A stretch of DNA of 64,000 nt from Loripinus fragilis (Eukaryota; Mollusca; Bivalvia; Lucinida; Lucinidae). This document shows, piece after piece, positions 53,301 to 64,000 of the stretch. Positions within the stretch are counted from its first letter, which is position 1, and each line of letters opens with the position of its first letter. The stretch lies in NCBI GenBank assembly GCA_964019695.1, contig OZ026519.1, forward strand, positions 29,603,213 to 29,667,212. Reading direction: 5' to 3'. A model generated the notes under the pieces. It was given only the letters and a program-made list of their open reading frames with translations. It was not told where the DNA came from and searched no databases. Made by a program: the position numbers and the translations under genes.

Positions 53301-54887
53301 GTGTATTCGCTCCTATAAGACAATATATTTAAGATAGAAAAGCAAACTTGGTTTTTCCTATTCATCAATTGAGTATATAATTGTAAAATCCAATAAAACA
53401 GTTTGAAACCAAGTCATAGTAGTTTAACTAAATGACGATAGCCACAATTATGGCTTTTAAATTATAATTAGATTCATGTAACGCACATAACACCGCAGTT
53501 AGCCGTATTAATGTTAAACAGCTTCCATATGTAGTAAAGTCATCCAGTATGCAGACTATAAGAATGTCAATTTATTAGATAATTTTAATATCTTCTTTCT
53601 GTAGCTCAAACATTCAAATTTCTTATTCTCAAATTGATATAGTAACATATGTAACAAGCTGTTTCAGGCTAACGCCCCGACTTACAGAGTGCACACATTT
53701 CTTATTAAATGCACCTTGAATGGTTACATAAGATGTAACATGTCTGCAGAATTCCAAAGGGGATTAGGATGGAGCAGGCCCTTACTCAGTTTGATGTCAA
53801 AATACTGTTTGATGATTTTACTTATCACGTTAACATATGTAACACTCTCTGATCTTTAAAACTTGGTGACAACTAGCAGATCTATAAGTCTTTATCAAAC
53901 GAGCCAGCTTAAAATCACTAAACAATGTAAGATATCCAGCAGCTGCGAGTTTTTTTCACAATTTTAGCTCAAACTTTCAAAAAAACATTTCCTTTATTTG
54001 ATATAGTAACGCATGTAACATGCTGTTTCAGACTAACGCCCCAACTTAGAGAGTGCAAACATCCCTTATTCGATGCAGCTTGAGTTGTACTTTAAGAAGG
54101 AATATGTCTGCAAAATTCCCTCGAGGCGATTAAAACATTTTTAGGCATATTTTACGTAAAGACAATGAGCTTGCCCATTTATTACATCAGGTTACATATG
54201 TTACAGCCTCTGATATTCAAATTTTTGCAACAAACTTGCAGATTTATGAGTCTTTTCATATAAGCAAATGAATCCCAAACAATGAAACATATTCATCAAC
54301 TGCAAATATTTTTTATCTATTTTTACTTTAGTTTTAATACCAAACTTTTCACCTTAAAACTGGGTAGGGGTAGGGTTGTTTAATTGCTTATTCCAGAAGA
54401 AATATTTAAGCCAGGGAAACAAACTTTAATTTTTCTGTTAGCCAATTGCATAAGCTAGTCAGCCATGGTTAATAACATCTTGCAAAACACACAGAGAGAT
54501 TGTGAATGTAAATGATGTTAGCCACACTTGCAAATTTTAATGGGTTATCTGATTTATGTAACGTATATGACACCTTAGGAAGCTGCAATTTTGTTCAAAT
54601 GGCTGTCATACGTAGTTAAGATATCCAGTATGCAGACTATATAAATGATTTTCCAAAATAAATATTTTAATGTCTTCAATTTTTAGCCCAAACTTTTAAT
54701 TTACTTTTTCTTAATTCGATAAAGTAACGTATGTTACAGGCTCTTACAGACTAACGCCCCGGAGCACAGAGTGCAAACATCTCTTAAAAGACTCGGCTTT
54801 CAATTCTCTACAAGATAGGATATGTCTGCAAAATTCCCTAGGGGGGGGGAGCAAACCCATTCTCAGCCATCCGTCTATATCAGAGTG

Positions 54888-54955
54888 TCAAATGGTCTGT
54901 ATCCAGATCAGAACAGACGTTCTGTTGGTACTGAACTGGGTCCAAACTATTTGCA
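54888..54955. repeat. GATCAG hairpin repeat
   Basis: ATCCAGATCAGAACAGACG against CTGAACTGGGTCCAAACT. Same family as 6904 and 12361. Confidence 0.6.
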
Positions 54956-55124
54956 AAGGTTATCAGCTGACAAGGAAGGAAACTTAGGGAATAATGAATA
55001 CAAAAGCGGCTAAATACAAATGAAAGATGTAAAGCTCATCACAAGATGACGTAAAATATATGAACAATATTAACTTAAAAAAAGAAAGCAATTTGACAAT
55101 TATATAAAAAAGGTTCCTTCCAAG

Positions 55125-55193
55125 TTTGGATCCAGGTATGCTTGCTTTGTAAGTAGTCAACTAACCACTAGGCTATCAGACCATTTGCATTAA
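55125..55193 (-). other. tRNA-like sequence, opposite strand
   Basis: On the minus strand GATAGCCTAGTGGTTAG is followed by a decayed B-box (CCTGGATCCAAACTT). It mirrors 48942-49012. Confidence 0.45.
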
Positions 55194-57743
55194 CGAATTG
55201 ACATTATGTTCATGTTCTCTGTAAAAGCGTGACCAAAGTCGGAGTACTCCACGAAAACGCACGAATATCACAAAGATTTTGGCGAAAATTAATCAGTCTA
55301 AGGTCAATTTTGTCAGACTATAAGAAATGTAGGTATAGATAAATATACGTAGCATATGTAAACATTTTATAGGCCCATTTAAGGGTTAATGCGAACAAGG
55401 GCATTTATTTAAGGGTTAGGGAAGGTGCCTGCTTTACTTAGAGTCAGTTGAAGCGGAGGGGTGGGTCTGCTTTGCATGCTACAGGCATAGCAATATAGGT
55501 GGTTTAACCCCTTGTATACTAGTGACTCCTAAATGTGTACTTTGGCAAACAGTGGAGAACCTGATGGAATACTGTATTATTGATGAAACATAATGCAACA
55601 TTTCATCAGGATCTACACTAACTACAATTTTATTTGAAAATTTTAACCTATGACCCCTCTATATTCAATGGACCATCCCAAGTTTATTGTATCAAATGAG
55701 TAGGAGGAATCTATTATACCTCATATGTCATTGTGTGCATAAAGACACTTTCCCTTTAAGTGTCAGCAAAGAAAAAAAGATGTCTGCATACTGGGTAATT
55801 TTTTCATGCTTTTATTAGCTCACCTGAGCTGAAGGCTCTGAGGTGAGCATCCGTTATCCGTCCGTCCGTCAACGTTTTCAAACATCTTCTCCTCTGAAAC
55901 CATTGGGCCTATTGAACTCAAATTTCATATGTAGACTCCTTAGTATGGGGAACAAAAGTCAGCTCAAATGGTCCTGGTCGCATGATGGTATATATGGTAA
56001 AAACCTTTAAAAATCTTCTCCTCCAGAACCAGAAGGTTGATTACCTTGGTATGTAGCATTTGGGATGTGCGGCCTACCAAGTTTGTTCAAATGATGATCC
56101 TAGGTTGACCTTGACCTACTTAACGCCAAGGTCACATTTGCTTTCTAATGCATTTAAATGGGAATTTTTTCGAAAAGATTTTTTTTTAAACTGTTGGAGC
56201 CAAAGTCATTATAATCACTAGATATGTTCAATCTAATGAGACAATGACTATGGGTGAAGGTTGACCTTTGACCTTTCAGCCAATGTTGCTCATATTGGAG
56301 TCCCACCAATATATTAAAACATAGTTTTCTCAGAAACCATAAGGCCATTTGAACTTAAATTTCATATGAAGACTCCTTACGATAAGTTAGCGAAAAAAAT
56401 TTACAAATTGCTTTGGTCACATGACCAAGATGGCCGACATACCCATATATGGTAAAAACCCTTTAAAAAATCTTCTCTAGAACCAGAAGGCTGGTGACCT
56501 TGGGACTTGGTATGTAACATTTGGGATGTGGGGCCTACCAAATTTGTTCAAATGATGATCCTAGGTTGACCTTGACCCACTTAACATCGAGGTCAAATTT
56601 ACTTCCTAATGTATTTAAATTTGAAACATTTTGAAAAGTTCATTTTTTTAATACAGTTGAAGCCAAAGTCATTATTCTCACTTGATATGTTAAACCTGAT
56701 GAGACTATGGCTATACTTAGTTCCAGAGGTCAAAGTTGAACTTCGACCTTTCAGCCAATGTCTCTTATATTGGAGTCCCATCAATATATTAAAACATAGT
56801 TTTCTCAGAAACCAATTGTCCAATTGATTTCAAATTTCATATGGAGACTCCTTAAGTTGAGCGTAGTAAATTTATAATAAATATTAATGGTCATATGTCT
56901 AAGATGGCACCATGCCCATATAAGGTAAAACCCTTTTAAATATCATCTTTAGATCTAAAAGGCAATGGCGTTGGGACTTGGAATGTAGCATTAGGGATGT
57001 GTGCCCTACCAGGTTTGCACAAATGATGAATCTGGGTTGACCTTAACCTTTTTTTACAGCAAGGCCAAATTTGATTCCTAATGCATGTATATCGGAAAAT
57101 TCTTGAAATGTTCATCTTTCAGTCACTGATTAAGCGGAAGTCATATATACTTAAAAGCAAAAGAAACGCAACTCTTTCTAACATGGTAGTTACTTCTGTT
57201 TCGTCAAAAAAATCAGCCAGCGATAATGAAATCGCCAAGTACCGTTATTTGCCTTGCAAACAGCACCGAAATCAGACCGCTGTGACTTATGGTTGGCGAG
57301 CTGCAACGAAAAATGTAAGGCAACCCCCATTATTAAAGTCACAAAGGTCAAAAATTGTGACTATTTTGCGAAAAAAACGTTTTAAACCAATATCGGTTTT
57401 TGAAAGCAAAAGGGTAGACAAACTCAAATCAGGTACTTTAATGTTTCTGTCAACGTTCATTTTGTCAAAATGACGTCTTTAATTTTTTTGTGTAATTGGC
57501 CATTTTTACCCAAATGAATGTTAATATTCGAAAACTTTTAATGTCACCATATAGCCCTGAATAGAATGCATAGAAGACATAAGTATCGCGATATGATCAA
57601 ACAAAATGCGACTGTGATGACTGTTTTAAAAAAAAGTAGGTTGACGTCAATAAAGAAACATATCAACGTAGCAACTGGTAGCGTTGATAATCAATAACTT
57701 CCGAACAGTTTGAGTGTATTCCTTTAGTTAGGACATCTGGCTA

Positions 57744-58025
57744 TCAGATCAAGCTGTTTATTTTCAAATCGAATAAGACGTCACTTTTTAGACTCAATTT
57801 GTTGAAAGGGGGTCTTGCATCTGTGCCCACGCATGGATTTTCTTTAAACTTTGCATAATAATGACTCGTTATATACAAACTATGAAAATGTAAGTATTGA
57901 ATTAGATAGTTAAGAATAAGGCTTAGGAAGCAACCCTGACGTACTCCACCTTTGAGGTGACACCTGTCTCTAAATTTCCATGTCCTCCTAAATCTATAGT
58001 TTTGTTTATTTCTATGATTTATCAT
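57744..58025 (-). pseudogene. LINE reverse-transcriptase fragment
   Basis: The 93-residue frame contains HLKGGVRQGCFLSLILNYLI, very close to the GVRQGCPLSPLLF block of LINE reverse transcriptases. No catalytic YxDD block follows and the neighbouring frames are broken, so this is a short dead fragment. Confidence 0.6.
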
Positions 58026-58399
58026 CTAGATTGAATCCAAAATACCATAGGCATTATATTAATACCAGGAAACCATTTGGATATATTATGGTTTACGTTT
58101 TCTGAAGAAGTGATTATAAAATTTCAATATTTTTTTTCAAAAAGTAACAAAACATTCAACATTAAATTCCAAAGATAGATATGTTCTAGTCTTTGTCAAG
58201 ATATCATATTATCACAAAAACATGCCATATATATCCTACTGATCTGAGCCAAGTTTCATGAAAATCCAAAACCGGTAACTTTGTCATTTCCTACATCTTT
58301 TGGGTATAGGTCAGTTTTAGCAAAATTAATTATTTAGTTGAAATGAATCAATGACTCGACAGAAGGCGGTTGTTTTTTAATCTACTTCCACTTTTCTTA

Positions 58400-58830
58400 A
58401 AGAAAGACATGCTTAGACAATTTCAAATGATTCAATGGCCGGAAATACCAAAGGTCATGGCTCCATGTCATGGCACTATGTGGCCAAGACAATGTGTATG
58501 ACTTTCTCAAGTCCTGCATGATACTGTTCAAGAAACATAGTATCCTATCAATAAACGTGTGAAAACAAGAAGACCAAATATTTCTATACATCCCAACTGA
58601 ACTAGAGTAACCACATTTTGGTGCCGTGACCAGGATTAAGTGTAACAGAGTCATATCAAAGGTATCATAGAACAGTGTTCTACATGAATATGTGAGGTCC
58701 AGAAACGAAACTGTATGCCTGGAATATACAGCCAGCCAAAGAATAAATGTTGCCATTTGATGGAAATCAGCATCAGTTTTACAAAACAGAATGAACAGAG
58801 AATATTTAAGCATTAATTTAGCAGTACCTT
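58400..58830 (+). pseudogene. Possible decayed coding remnant
   Basis: Plus-strand pieces in two frames (EYVRSRNETVCLEYTASQR, then MLPFDGNQHQFYKTE) recall a pattern that I have seen in repeat-derived animal proteins (R…W.L.L…MLP.F…H..Y). They are broken by stops and frameshifts. The 138-residue minus-strand frame here is taken to be the shadow. Confidence 0.25.
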
Positions 58831-60195
58831 TGAAGCCAACAGTTCTCTGTGACCAAAATGGTTAATTTTAACCAATAGGTTTGACAGGGGCTTATTCTTG
58901 TGAATCAGGTTTATTAATGAGGCTTACAATTATAAAACCATAGATATAAGGTTTTTCTCCTGTATGAACTGACTTGTCATAAGGTTTCTCTTCTGTATGA
59001 ATTAAAATTCTTAATAATGTTACATATTAAGTGTAACATTGGTAAGGTGTAATTTTAACGTTCGAAACTAGATGTGGTAAGTCCAGTGTCACCATATTGT
59101 ATCGTTTTGGGTAATACTATTGTGTAAGCACTTCATTAAATAATAATCATTGCACTTAATATCCAAGAATATTGTTTGTTTTTTCTTATTCCAATCAGTT
59201 ATTGGGAAAAAACACTGAACATATCAACTTCTACCAATAAACGTATAGCATGGTGATTCAAACTAAGCAAGCATTCAAGTATGTTTTACACAGAAACATA
59301 ATTATTGTATTTTTTACATTTTGATGAATTAGGGCCATGTGTTTACATCAAGTTGAAAAAATATGTTACCGGTCCTTAAATTTCATGAAATTTTGTCTAC
59401 ATATTCTTAACATATATGGAAAGTTTATATGTTGAAATGGTATCTTGACAAAGACCGCAACGTGTAAAAATTTTAATTCCAAATTTGACTGAATACAAAA
59501 TTTACAGTTGAAAATTGGGGTACCATCTCATAAAAATGATTGCCCATCCGCTATCCTAATACATAGAAAATCATTTATAGTATCAACGAACTTATCAATG
59601 ATATAGTTATTTAATAAAGCATTTCTGCGCCCGTTACATGATTTGTCAATTACTTTAGAAATGATTATAACTGGATACCCTAAGGTATTGTAGTGATGTC
59701 ATACATGACGTCATAAATTAGCAATGGAAATGCATAAAAACTCAAATGCACCATAAATATAAAAGTCATACCCCAGACAATTAATAAACATAATATTATC
59801 AAATTCCAAGCGTGGGCAGACATCCATGTTAATTTCCCATACCATGAAAGAGTCCCTTTACTGACGTCATTATAACGTCAGAATGGAAATCGTGATCAAA
59901 ACCATTTTATGGCAAATAATAACTCATAACGCAGGAACACAGGATATAATTAAGAAATTGGCCTCATGCGATCCATGTGGAAGAAAAAGTGGTTTGAAAA
60001 CGGTTGCGGAACTTTTGCGTTTAAGTATATATAAATATATTTAGGTCATTTGACCAAAATGGCCACCATGCCCATATATAGTAAAACAAATTATGTTTAA
60101 AAAAATAAGCCTAAGTTGACCTTGACTTATTTTAATATTATTAAGGAGATCAGGTGAGGGCTTCAGGTCCTCTAGTTGCAGATGACTTTTAAGCT

Positions 60196-61379
60196 TATAC
60201 CAGTGACTCCCGCGTCCGTGGGTCCGTCCGTCTACATTTTCAAAAATCTTACCTCTGAAACCACTGGGCCAATTAAACTCTAATTTCATATAGAGACTCC
60301 TTAAGATGTGGGAACAAAACTGTGTTCAGATGGTCCTGGTCTCATGACCAAGATGGCCACCATGCCGTTATATGGTTAAACCCTATAAAACATCTTCTCC
60401 AGAACCAGAAGGCCAATGACCTTGGGACTTGGCTTGTAGCATTGGGGATGTGAGGCCTACCAAGTTTGTTCAAATGACGATCTTTACTTGTCCTTGACCT
60501 ACTTAATATCAAGGTCAAATTTGCTTCTATTTGCAAGTGAAATTGCAAAATTTTTGATTACTCTTGAAGCGGAAGTCATTATTCTCACTATACATGTATA
60601 TGTTAAACCTAATGAGACAATGGCAATAGATAAGTTCCAAAAAAGGTTGAAGTTGACCTTTCAGCCGAGGTCGCTCATATTGGAGTTCCATCAATATATT
60701 AAAACATAGTTTTCTCAGAAACCCTTAGGCCTATTGAAATCAAATTTCATAGGGAGACTCATTAAGTCGAGGAGAATAATTTTATAGCAAATGTTAATTG
60801 TCACATAACCAAGATGGCCACCATGTCCATATATACAGTAAAAACCTTTTAAATGTCTTTTTCTCTGGAACCAAAAGGCCAACAGTCTTTGGACTTTGTA
60901 TGTAGCATAAGGATGTGAACCCTACCAGGTTTGCACAAACGATGAAAGTGGGTTCACCTTGACCTTTTTACGGCAAGGCCAAATTTGATTCCTAATGCAT
61001 TTATATTAGAAAAATCTTGAAATGTTTATTTTGTATAACTCTCTAATGAGACTCTGGTTTTATATACCAACAAAGGTCAAGCTGACCTTTCGTCCAAGGC
61101 CACTCATTTTGAACTACCACATATGTATCTAAGCATCTTTTTATCAGAAATTGCTGGGCTGTTTGAACTCAAATTCATACGGAGTATTCAGTAGATAAAA
61201 CAAAAAACTATGATATTGTTCTAGGTAACTTGACCAAAATGACCACCATGCCCATATATGGTAAAACAAAACAACATATTATGTTTAATTAATAAAAGGC
61301 CTATGTTGGCCTTGACCTATTTTAACATAGTTTAGGAGATCAGGTAAAGCGCTTCATGACATTCAGGTCTTATTTAGTT
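60196..61379 (+). repeat. Repeat F copy 4, lacking the first hairpin
   Basis: Starts at TATACCAGTGACTCCCGCGT and ends near AGGAGATCAGGTAAAGCGCT. It lies directly behind copy 3, so the two form a head-to-tail pair. Confidence 0.8.
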
Positions 61380-61433
61380 TAAATTAACTTTTTTTCAAGA
61401 AAAATTTTAATGAACACTCTCAGAGTTATAAAC

Positions 61434-61500
61434 ATTTTGGATCCTGATCGACATGTTGCAAGTCCTGATCTGGGTCCAAAACTGTTTGTGAAGGTTATCA
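61434..61500. repeat. GATCC / GATCTGG hairpin repeat
   Basis: TTTGGATCCTGATCGACATG against AGTCCTGATCTGGGTCCAAA, followed by GGTTATCAGC as in the copies at 12361 and 54888. Confidence 0.65.
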
Positions 61501-61629
61501 GCATATGACTAGTCACTGCTAGCAAAGAAAGAGTTAAGTTGTCTGCAGTATATGTTTAATGTGTTAAATTGTTAACATTTTAGCTTATCTATTATAGTTT
61601 TAATGTTCAGTAATACTTTTTTTACCTAA

Positions 61630-61697
61630 CCTTGAGACGCTAATGACCCAAAAGGGTTGATGCGTCCTTAAACTCCAACTCATCATCATCATCAAGT
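61630..61697 (+). repeat. 3' tail of a LINE or SINE, (CAT)n end
   Basis: GAGACGCTAATGACCCAAAAGGGTTGATGCGTCCTTAAACTCC, with a GACCCAAAAGGGTT-type hairpin, ends in CTCATCATCATCATCA. This resembles truncated non-LTR 3' ends. Very short. Confidence 0.4.
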
Positions 61698-61748
61698 TGT
61701 CTGCAGCATATATTTGCTAGCTTTAATGTTTAACGTAAGTAGAGAGGC

Positions 61749-61803
61749 AAACAGTGTTGATCTAGATCAGACTGCTCCTACAGGGTCTACACTGTTTGAC
61801 CAA
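61749..61803. repeat. AGATCAGACTGC hairpin, shortened
   Basis: AACAGTGTTGATCTAGATCA opposite GGTCTACACTGTTTG; part of the right arm is missing. Confidence 0.65.
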
Positions 61804-62083
61804 AGGCTTCAAAAACATTTCAGCAGACAACAAAAGCAGATGGCTTGATGTGATTGGCACATTTAGGGTTTCAAATAGATCTACCAGCATATCTGACCCA
61901 TACTTCTAGTACTTACTAACAGTATAGTCATCCTAGTTGCTACAACGTATAACCTATACCTGAACCATCTTTATCACATAATTAGTGTAACTGATATATG
62001 ATATTTGTGTATTATATGATCAGCCACTAGACCAATTAAATAGTGGTTGACAGGTTAAAGTCTGATCAGTTGTTAACTAAGTA

Positions 62084-62521
62084 CACGGCAGTCCCTTATA
62101 ACACCTTGTTATAACATGGTTCAGAATAATAAATCAGGCGTCATACTTTTCAGGCTTCTGCAGGATTTCAGGCTTTCTCATCTTGAATTTTACTTGTCTT
62201 GAATTTTCCTTGAATTCAGGCTTTAATTTTACTATTTTCAATGTTTATGATGCTTAAAAGGGCTATTTTAGGCTGTTAATGGGGACATTTCAGGTTTGGA
62301 AAAGCTTTGTCAGTATGAGGCCTCGGTTTTGGATATAACAGTCATGTTATAGCTCCAATAATATCTCTATTGAAATTTACAAAGGAATTATTGGAAAATG
62401 ACCATAAAATGGTCATTTCCCTAAAATTTCTTTGTGTAATTGTCCCTTTATAACATATTTCACTTATAGCATTGTCAATTCCTATGGAACCCAAACATGG
62501 CATTATATAGGGACTGTACTG
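62084..62521. mobile_element. TA-flanked MITE with CAGTCCCTTATAACACC-type ends
   Basis: Left CACGGCAGTCCCTTATAACA; right is the inverse of CAGTACAGTCCCTATATAAT, with TA on both sides. The pattern fits Tc1/mariner-type MITEs. Confidence 0.65.
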
Positions 62522-62996
62522 TATATGCATGTAAAAAACGAGTGAATGATGATCAGGAAATGTCATAACTACAGACCAACCCATAGCACTGTGAAGAAGA
62601 GACACATGAACTGTACTGGCGCAGCTCCCATTACGCAGTTACGCACATGCATAATAAAATAGTATCATTCAAGGGAAGTCACCTAATGTGGTAAAAGTGA
62701 TTTTCAATACCATAAGGAATTTCTCGCAAAATAAAGAATGTGCTCCCTCTGGGAGCAAATTAATTTCTGTAAGAGAAGTTCCTATTTTGAAAAGGGGTGC
62801 ATTTGAAGAAAACCCTGCTTGATCCAGTAGTCTCCCTTTGATGTGTGCAAACTTTCAGCGTTCTGGCTACGCCCTTGAACTGTATACTGATTGTTGCATT
62901 TCTCAAATTCTTAACGAAAATAATAAAAGAAAATGACAATATTTGTTCAGTGTTGTGTATTTTATTATAAAAGATAACAATAAACCTTATAAAGTT

Positions 62997-63124
62997 AAGT
63001 AGACACTGATTTTTTATGGTTAATTATTGACCATAAAAACCAAGTGTCTACTTTATGAGACAGTGCAGACCCACAACAGATGTCACAGAAAGTGACATCT
63101 GATGAGGATCTTCATTGTTTGCTT
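62997..63124. repeat. Two adjacent hairpins
   Basis: First: AAGTAGACACTGATTTTTTA pairs with TAAAAACCAAGTGTCTACTT (62997-63053). Second: CAGATGTCACAGAAAGTGACATCTG core with outer AACAGTGC-like arms (63059-63124). Confidence 0.75.
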
Positions 63125-63499
63125 GAATAGATTTAATGATAGATTTTGGACGAAATTGAAAAATAATACCCAACAGCCCTAATGTATGACATAGGCTTGT
63201 CAAACTGATAAGTAATGGAATGTCCATTCTGCTTAAATGGGCAAGTCAGGACATATTCTTGGATAATATGTAAGTAGGATAGCAGCTTCTAAGAAACATG
63301 GTACAATACAATACTAATGAGCTAGGCACATGGAAATTCAGTACAGCATAGGTTGTTAACCTGTGCATTCTTGCCAGGATCTATGATGCTTGCATGAACT
63401 TGGCTTGAGATTAACCCTTATCCCGCCACTTTTTTTTTTACCTGGAAACGTCTAATTTTTATGTCTGCTTCACATATTCAAGTGCTCTTCGGACTAGAT

Positions 63500-64000
63500 T
63501 TTTAGTTCACCAGAGCCGAAGGCTCAGGGTGAGCTTATAGTATGGGACTTGAGCCGGCGTCCGTCCGTGCGTCCGTCCGTTCATCTGTCCGTCCACACTT
63601 TAAAACATTAATATCTATGAGACCAGCCGGCCAATCATAATCAAATTTCAACAGGAGCATCAATGGGGTAGGGGATTGACTGTATTAGGTTTTGGGCTAG
63701 ATCGGATCAGAACTCTGGTTTCCATGGCAACAGATAGCTCCCATAGGGTTATAATGGGGAAAATCTTGTGACCACTCTAGCTTCTTCATTTTTGATTGGT
63801 TCTTCTTTATTCTTGCAGGTAATGAGGACAACCAAAAAATCTCGAATGGGTTCGAAATTCGGCAAGATTGGACCAGGGACTTATGAGTTAGCTGCCCTTG
63901 AGCGTCTGGAAAAATCCCCATAGACTTATAGTGGGAGAAATGTTGTGACCACTCTAGTACCTTCATTTTTGGATGGATCTTCATTCTTTCAGATAACAAG
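63500..64000 (+). repeat. Repeat F relative (divergent subfamily), runs off the window
   Basis: TTCACCAGAGCCGAAGGCTC and GTCCGTCCGTGCGTCCGTCC begin it. The body (GTGACCACTCTAG, TTCATTTTTGATTGG) differs from the other copies and repeats after about 180 bases. The 100-residue minus-strand frame is a repeat translation. Confidence 0.7.

Larger units (their letters stand above)
48935..55200. mobile_element. 6 kb inverted-repeat composite with tRNA-like outer parts
   Basis: Left-arm units near 49318-49500 and 50880-51130 and right-arm units near 53590-53770, 53980-54130 and 54690-54850 are inverted relatives. They share CTAGGGAATTTTGCAGACAT, AGAGATGTTTGCACTCTGTG, CCGGGGCGTTAGTCT and the palindrome GTAACATATGTTAC. 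tRNA-like sequences face inward near both outer ends. A hAT-like insertion lies at 49927. The middle (51240-53250) has no recognisable gene. The outer limits are approximate. Confidence 0.6.
57148..60027. mobile_element. Element J: 2.9 kb insertion with TACTTAAA…CGCAAC ends
   Basis: Left TACTTAAAAGCAAAAG with CGCAAC close behind. The right end read inversely is TACTTAAACGCAAAAG with CGCAAC. TATA lies on both sides. It has decayed coding traces: an RT-like motif on the minus strand near 57922-57965 and a second possible remnant on the plus strand near 58400-58830. Superfamily not assigned. Confidence 0.65.
55815..60176 (+). repeat. Repeat F copy 3, split by element J
   Basis: 5' part 55815-57147, beginning with TTAGCTCACCTGAGCTGAAG; 3' part 60028-60176, ending ATCAGGTGAGGGCTTCAGGT. 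Copy 2 gives the uninterrupted reference. Confidence 0.8.

Noticed and set aside
57081..57473. 130-codon frame
   Set aside because: It crosses the junction of repeat F and element J, so it cannot be an old gene.

Overview
This 64 kb window looks like animal nuclear DNA, most probably from a bivalve mollusc. It is AT-rich, has long introns with GT-AG borders, and carries many copies of a repeat that opens with a TAGCTCACCTGAGC hairpin followed by GTCCGTCC runs, plus short hairpin repeats around AGATCAGACTGC. I know such repeats from bivalve genomes, but assignment below class is inference. I see no prokaryotic gene organisation, CRISPR array, rRNA gene or convincing functional tRNA.

I can support one protein-coding gene. 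It runs on the + strand from ATG 326 to stop 38691 in ten exons: 326-354, 7338-7453, 16838-16890, 17941-18004, 19666-19745, 22625-22681, 24451-24535, 30989-31113, 33016-33076 and 37148-38691. The reading phases join without gaps to give 737 residues. Residues 1-223 form an alpha-helical, charged domain whose motif order resembles the BAR domain of the fungal eisosome proteins Pil1/Lsp1. Residues 224-737, encoded by the last exon, are a low-complexity tail with two PPxY motifs, proline-rich stretches, eight tandem 8-residue repeats, a basic phospho-site-like motif and an acidic end with a 37-residue tandem duplication. The simplest reading is a membrane-curvature protein with a scaffold tail that could recruit WW or SH3 partners.

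The introns are crowded with non-autonomous transposable elements. Intron 1 holds a 2.5 kb element with long inverted repeats and a 9 bp target duplication, and a hAT-like element. Intron 2 holds a nest of insertions inside insertions. Introns 3, 5, 8 and 9 each carry a small inverted-repeat element that ends within about 16-50 bases of the next splice acceptor. Intron 7 holds a tRNA-derived SINE, a piggyBac-like MITE, two copies of a 1.03 kb TA-flanked element, and a hAT-like element inserted in one of them.

From 38.7 kb to the end I find no gene. This part contains three clear copies of the 1.2-1.6 kb TAGCTCACC repeat (one split by a 2.9 kb element with decayed coding remnants) and a variant at the right edge, several TA-flanked MITEs, a minisatellite, a tRNA-derived SINE, and a roughly 6 kb inverted-repeat composite with tRNA-like sequences near both outer ends.
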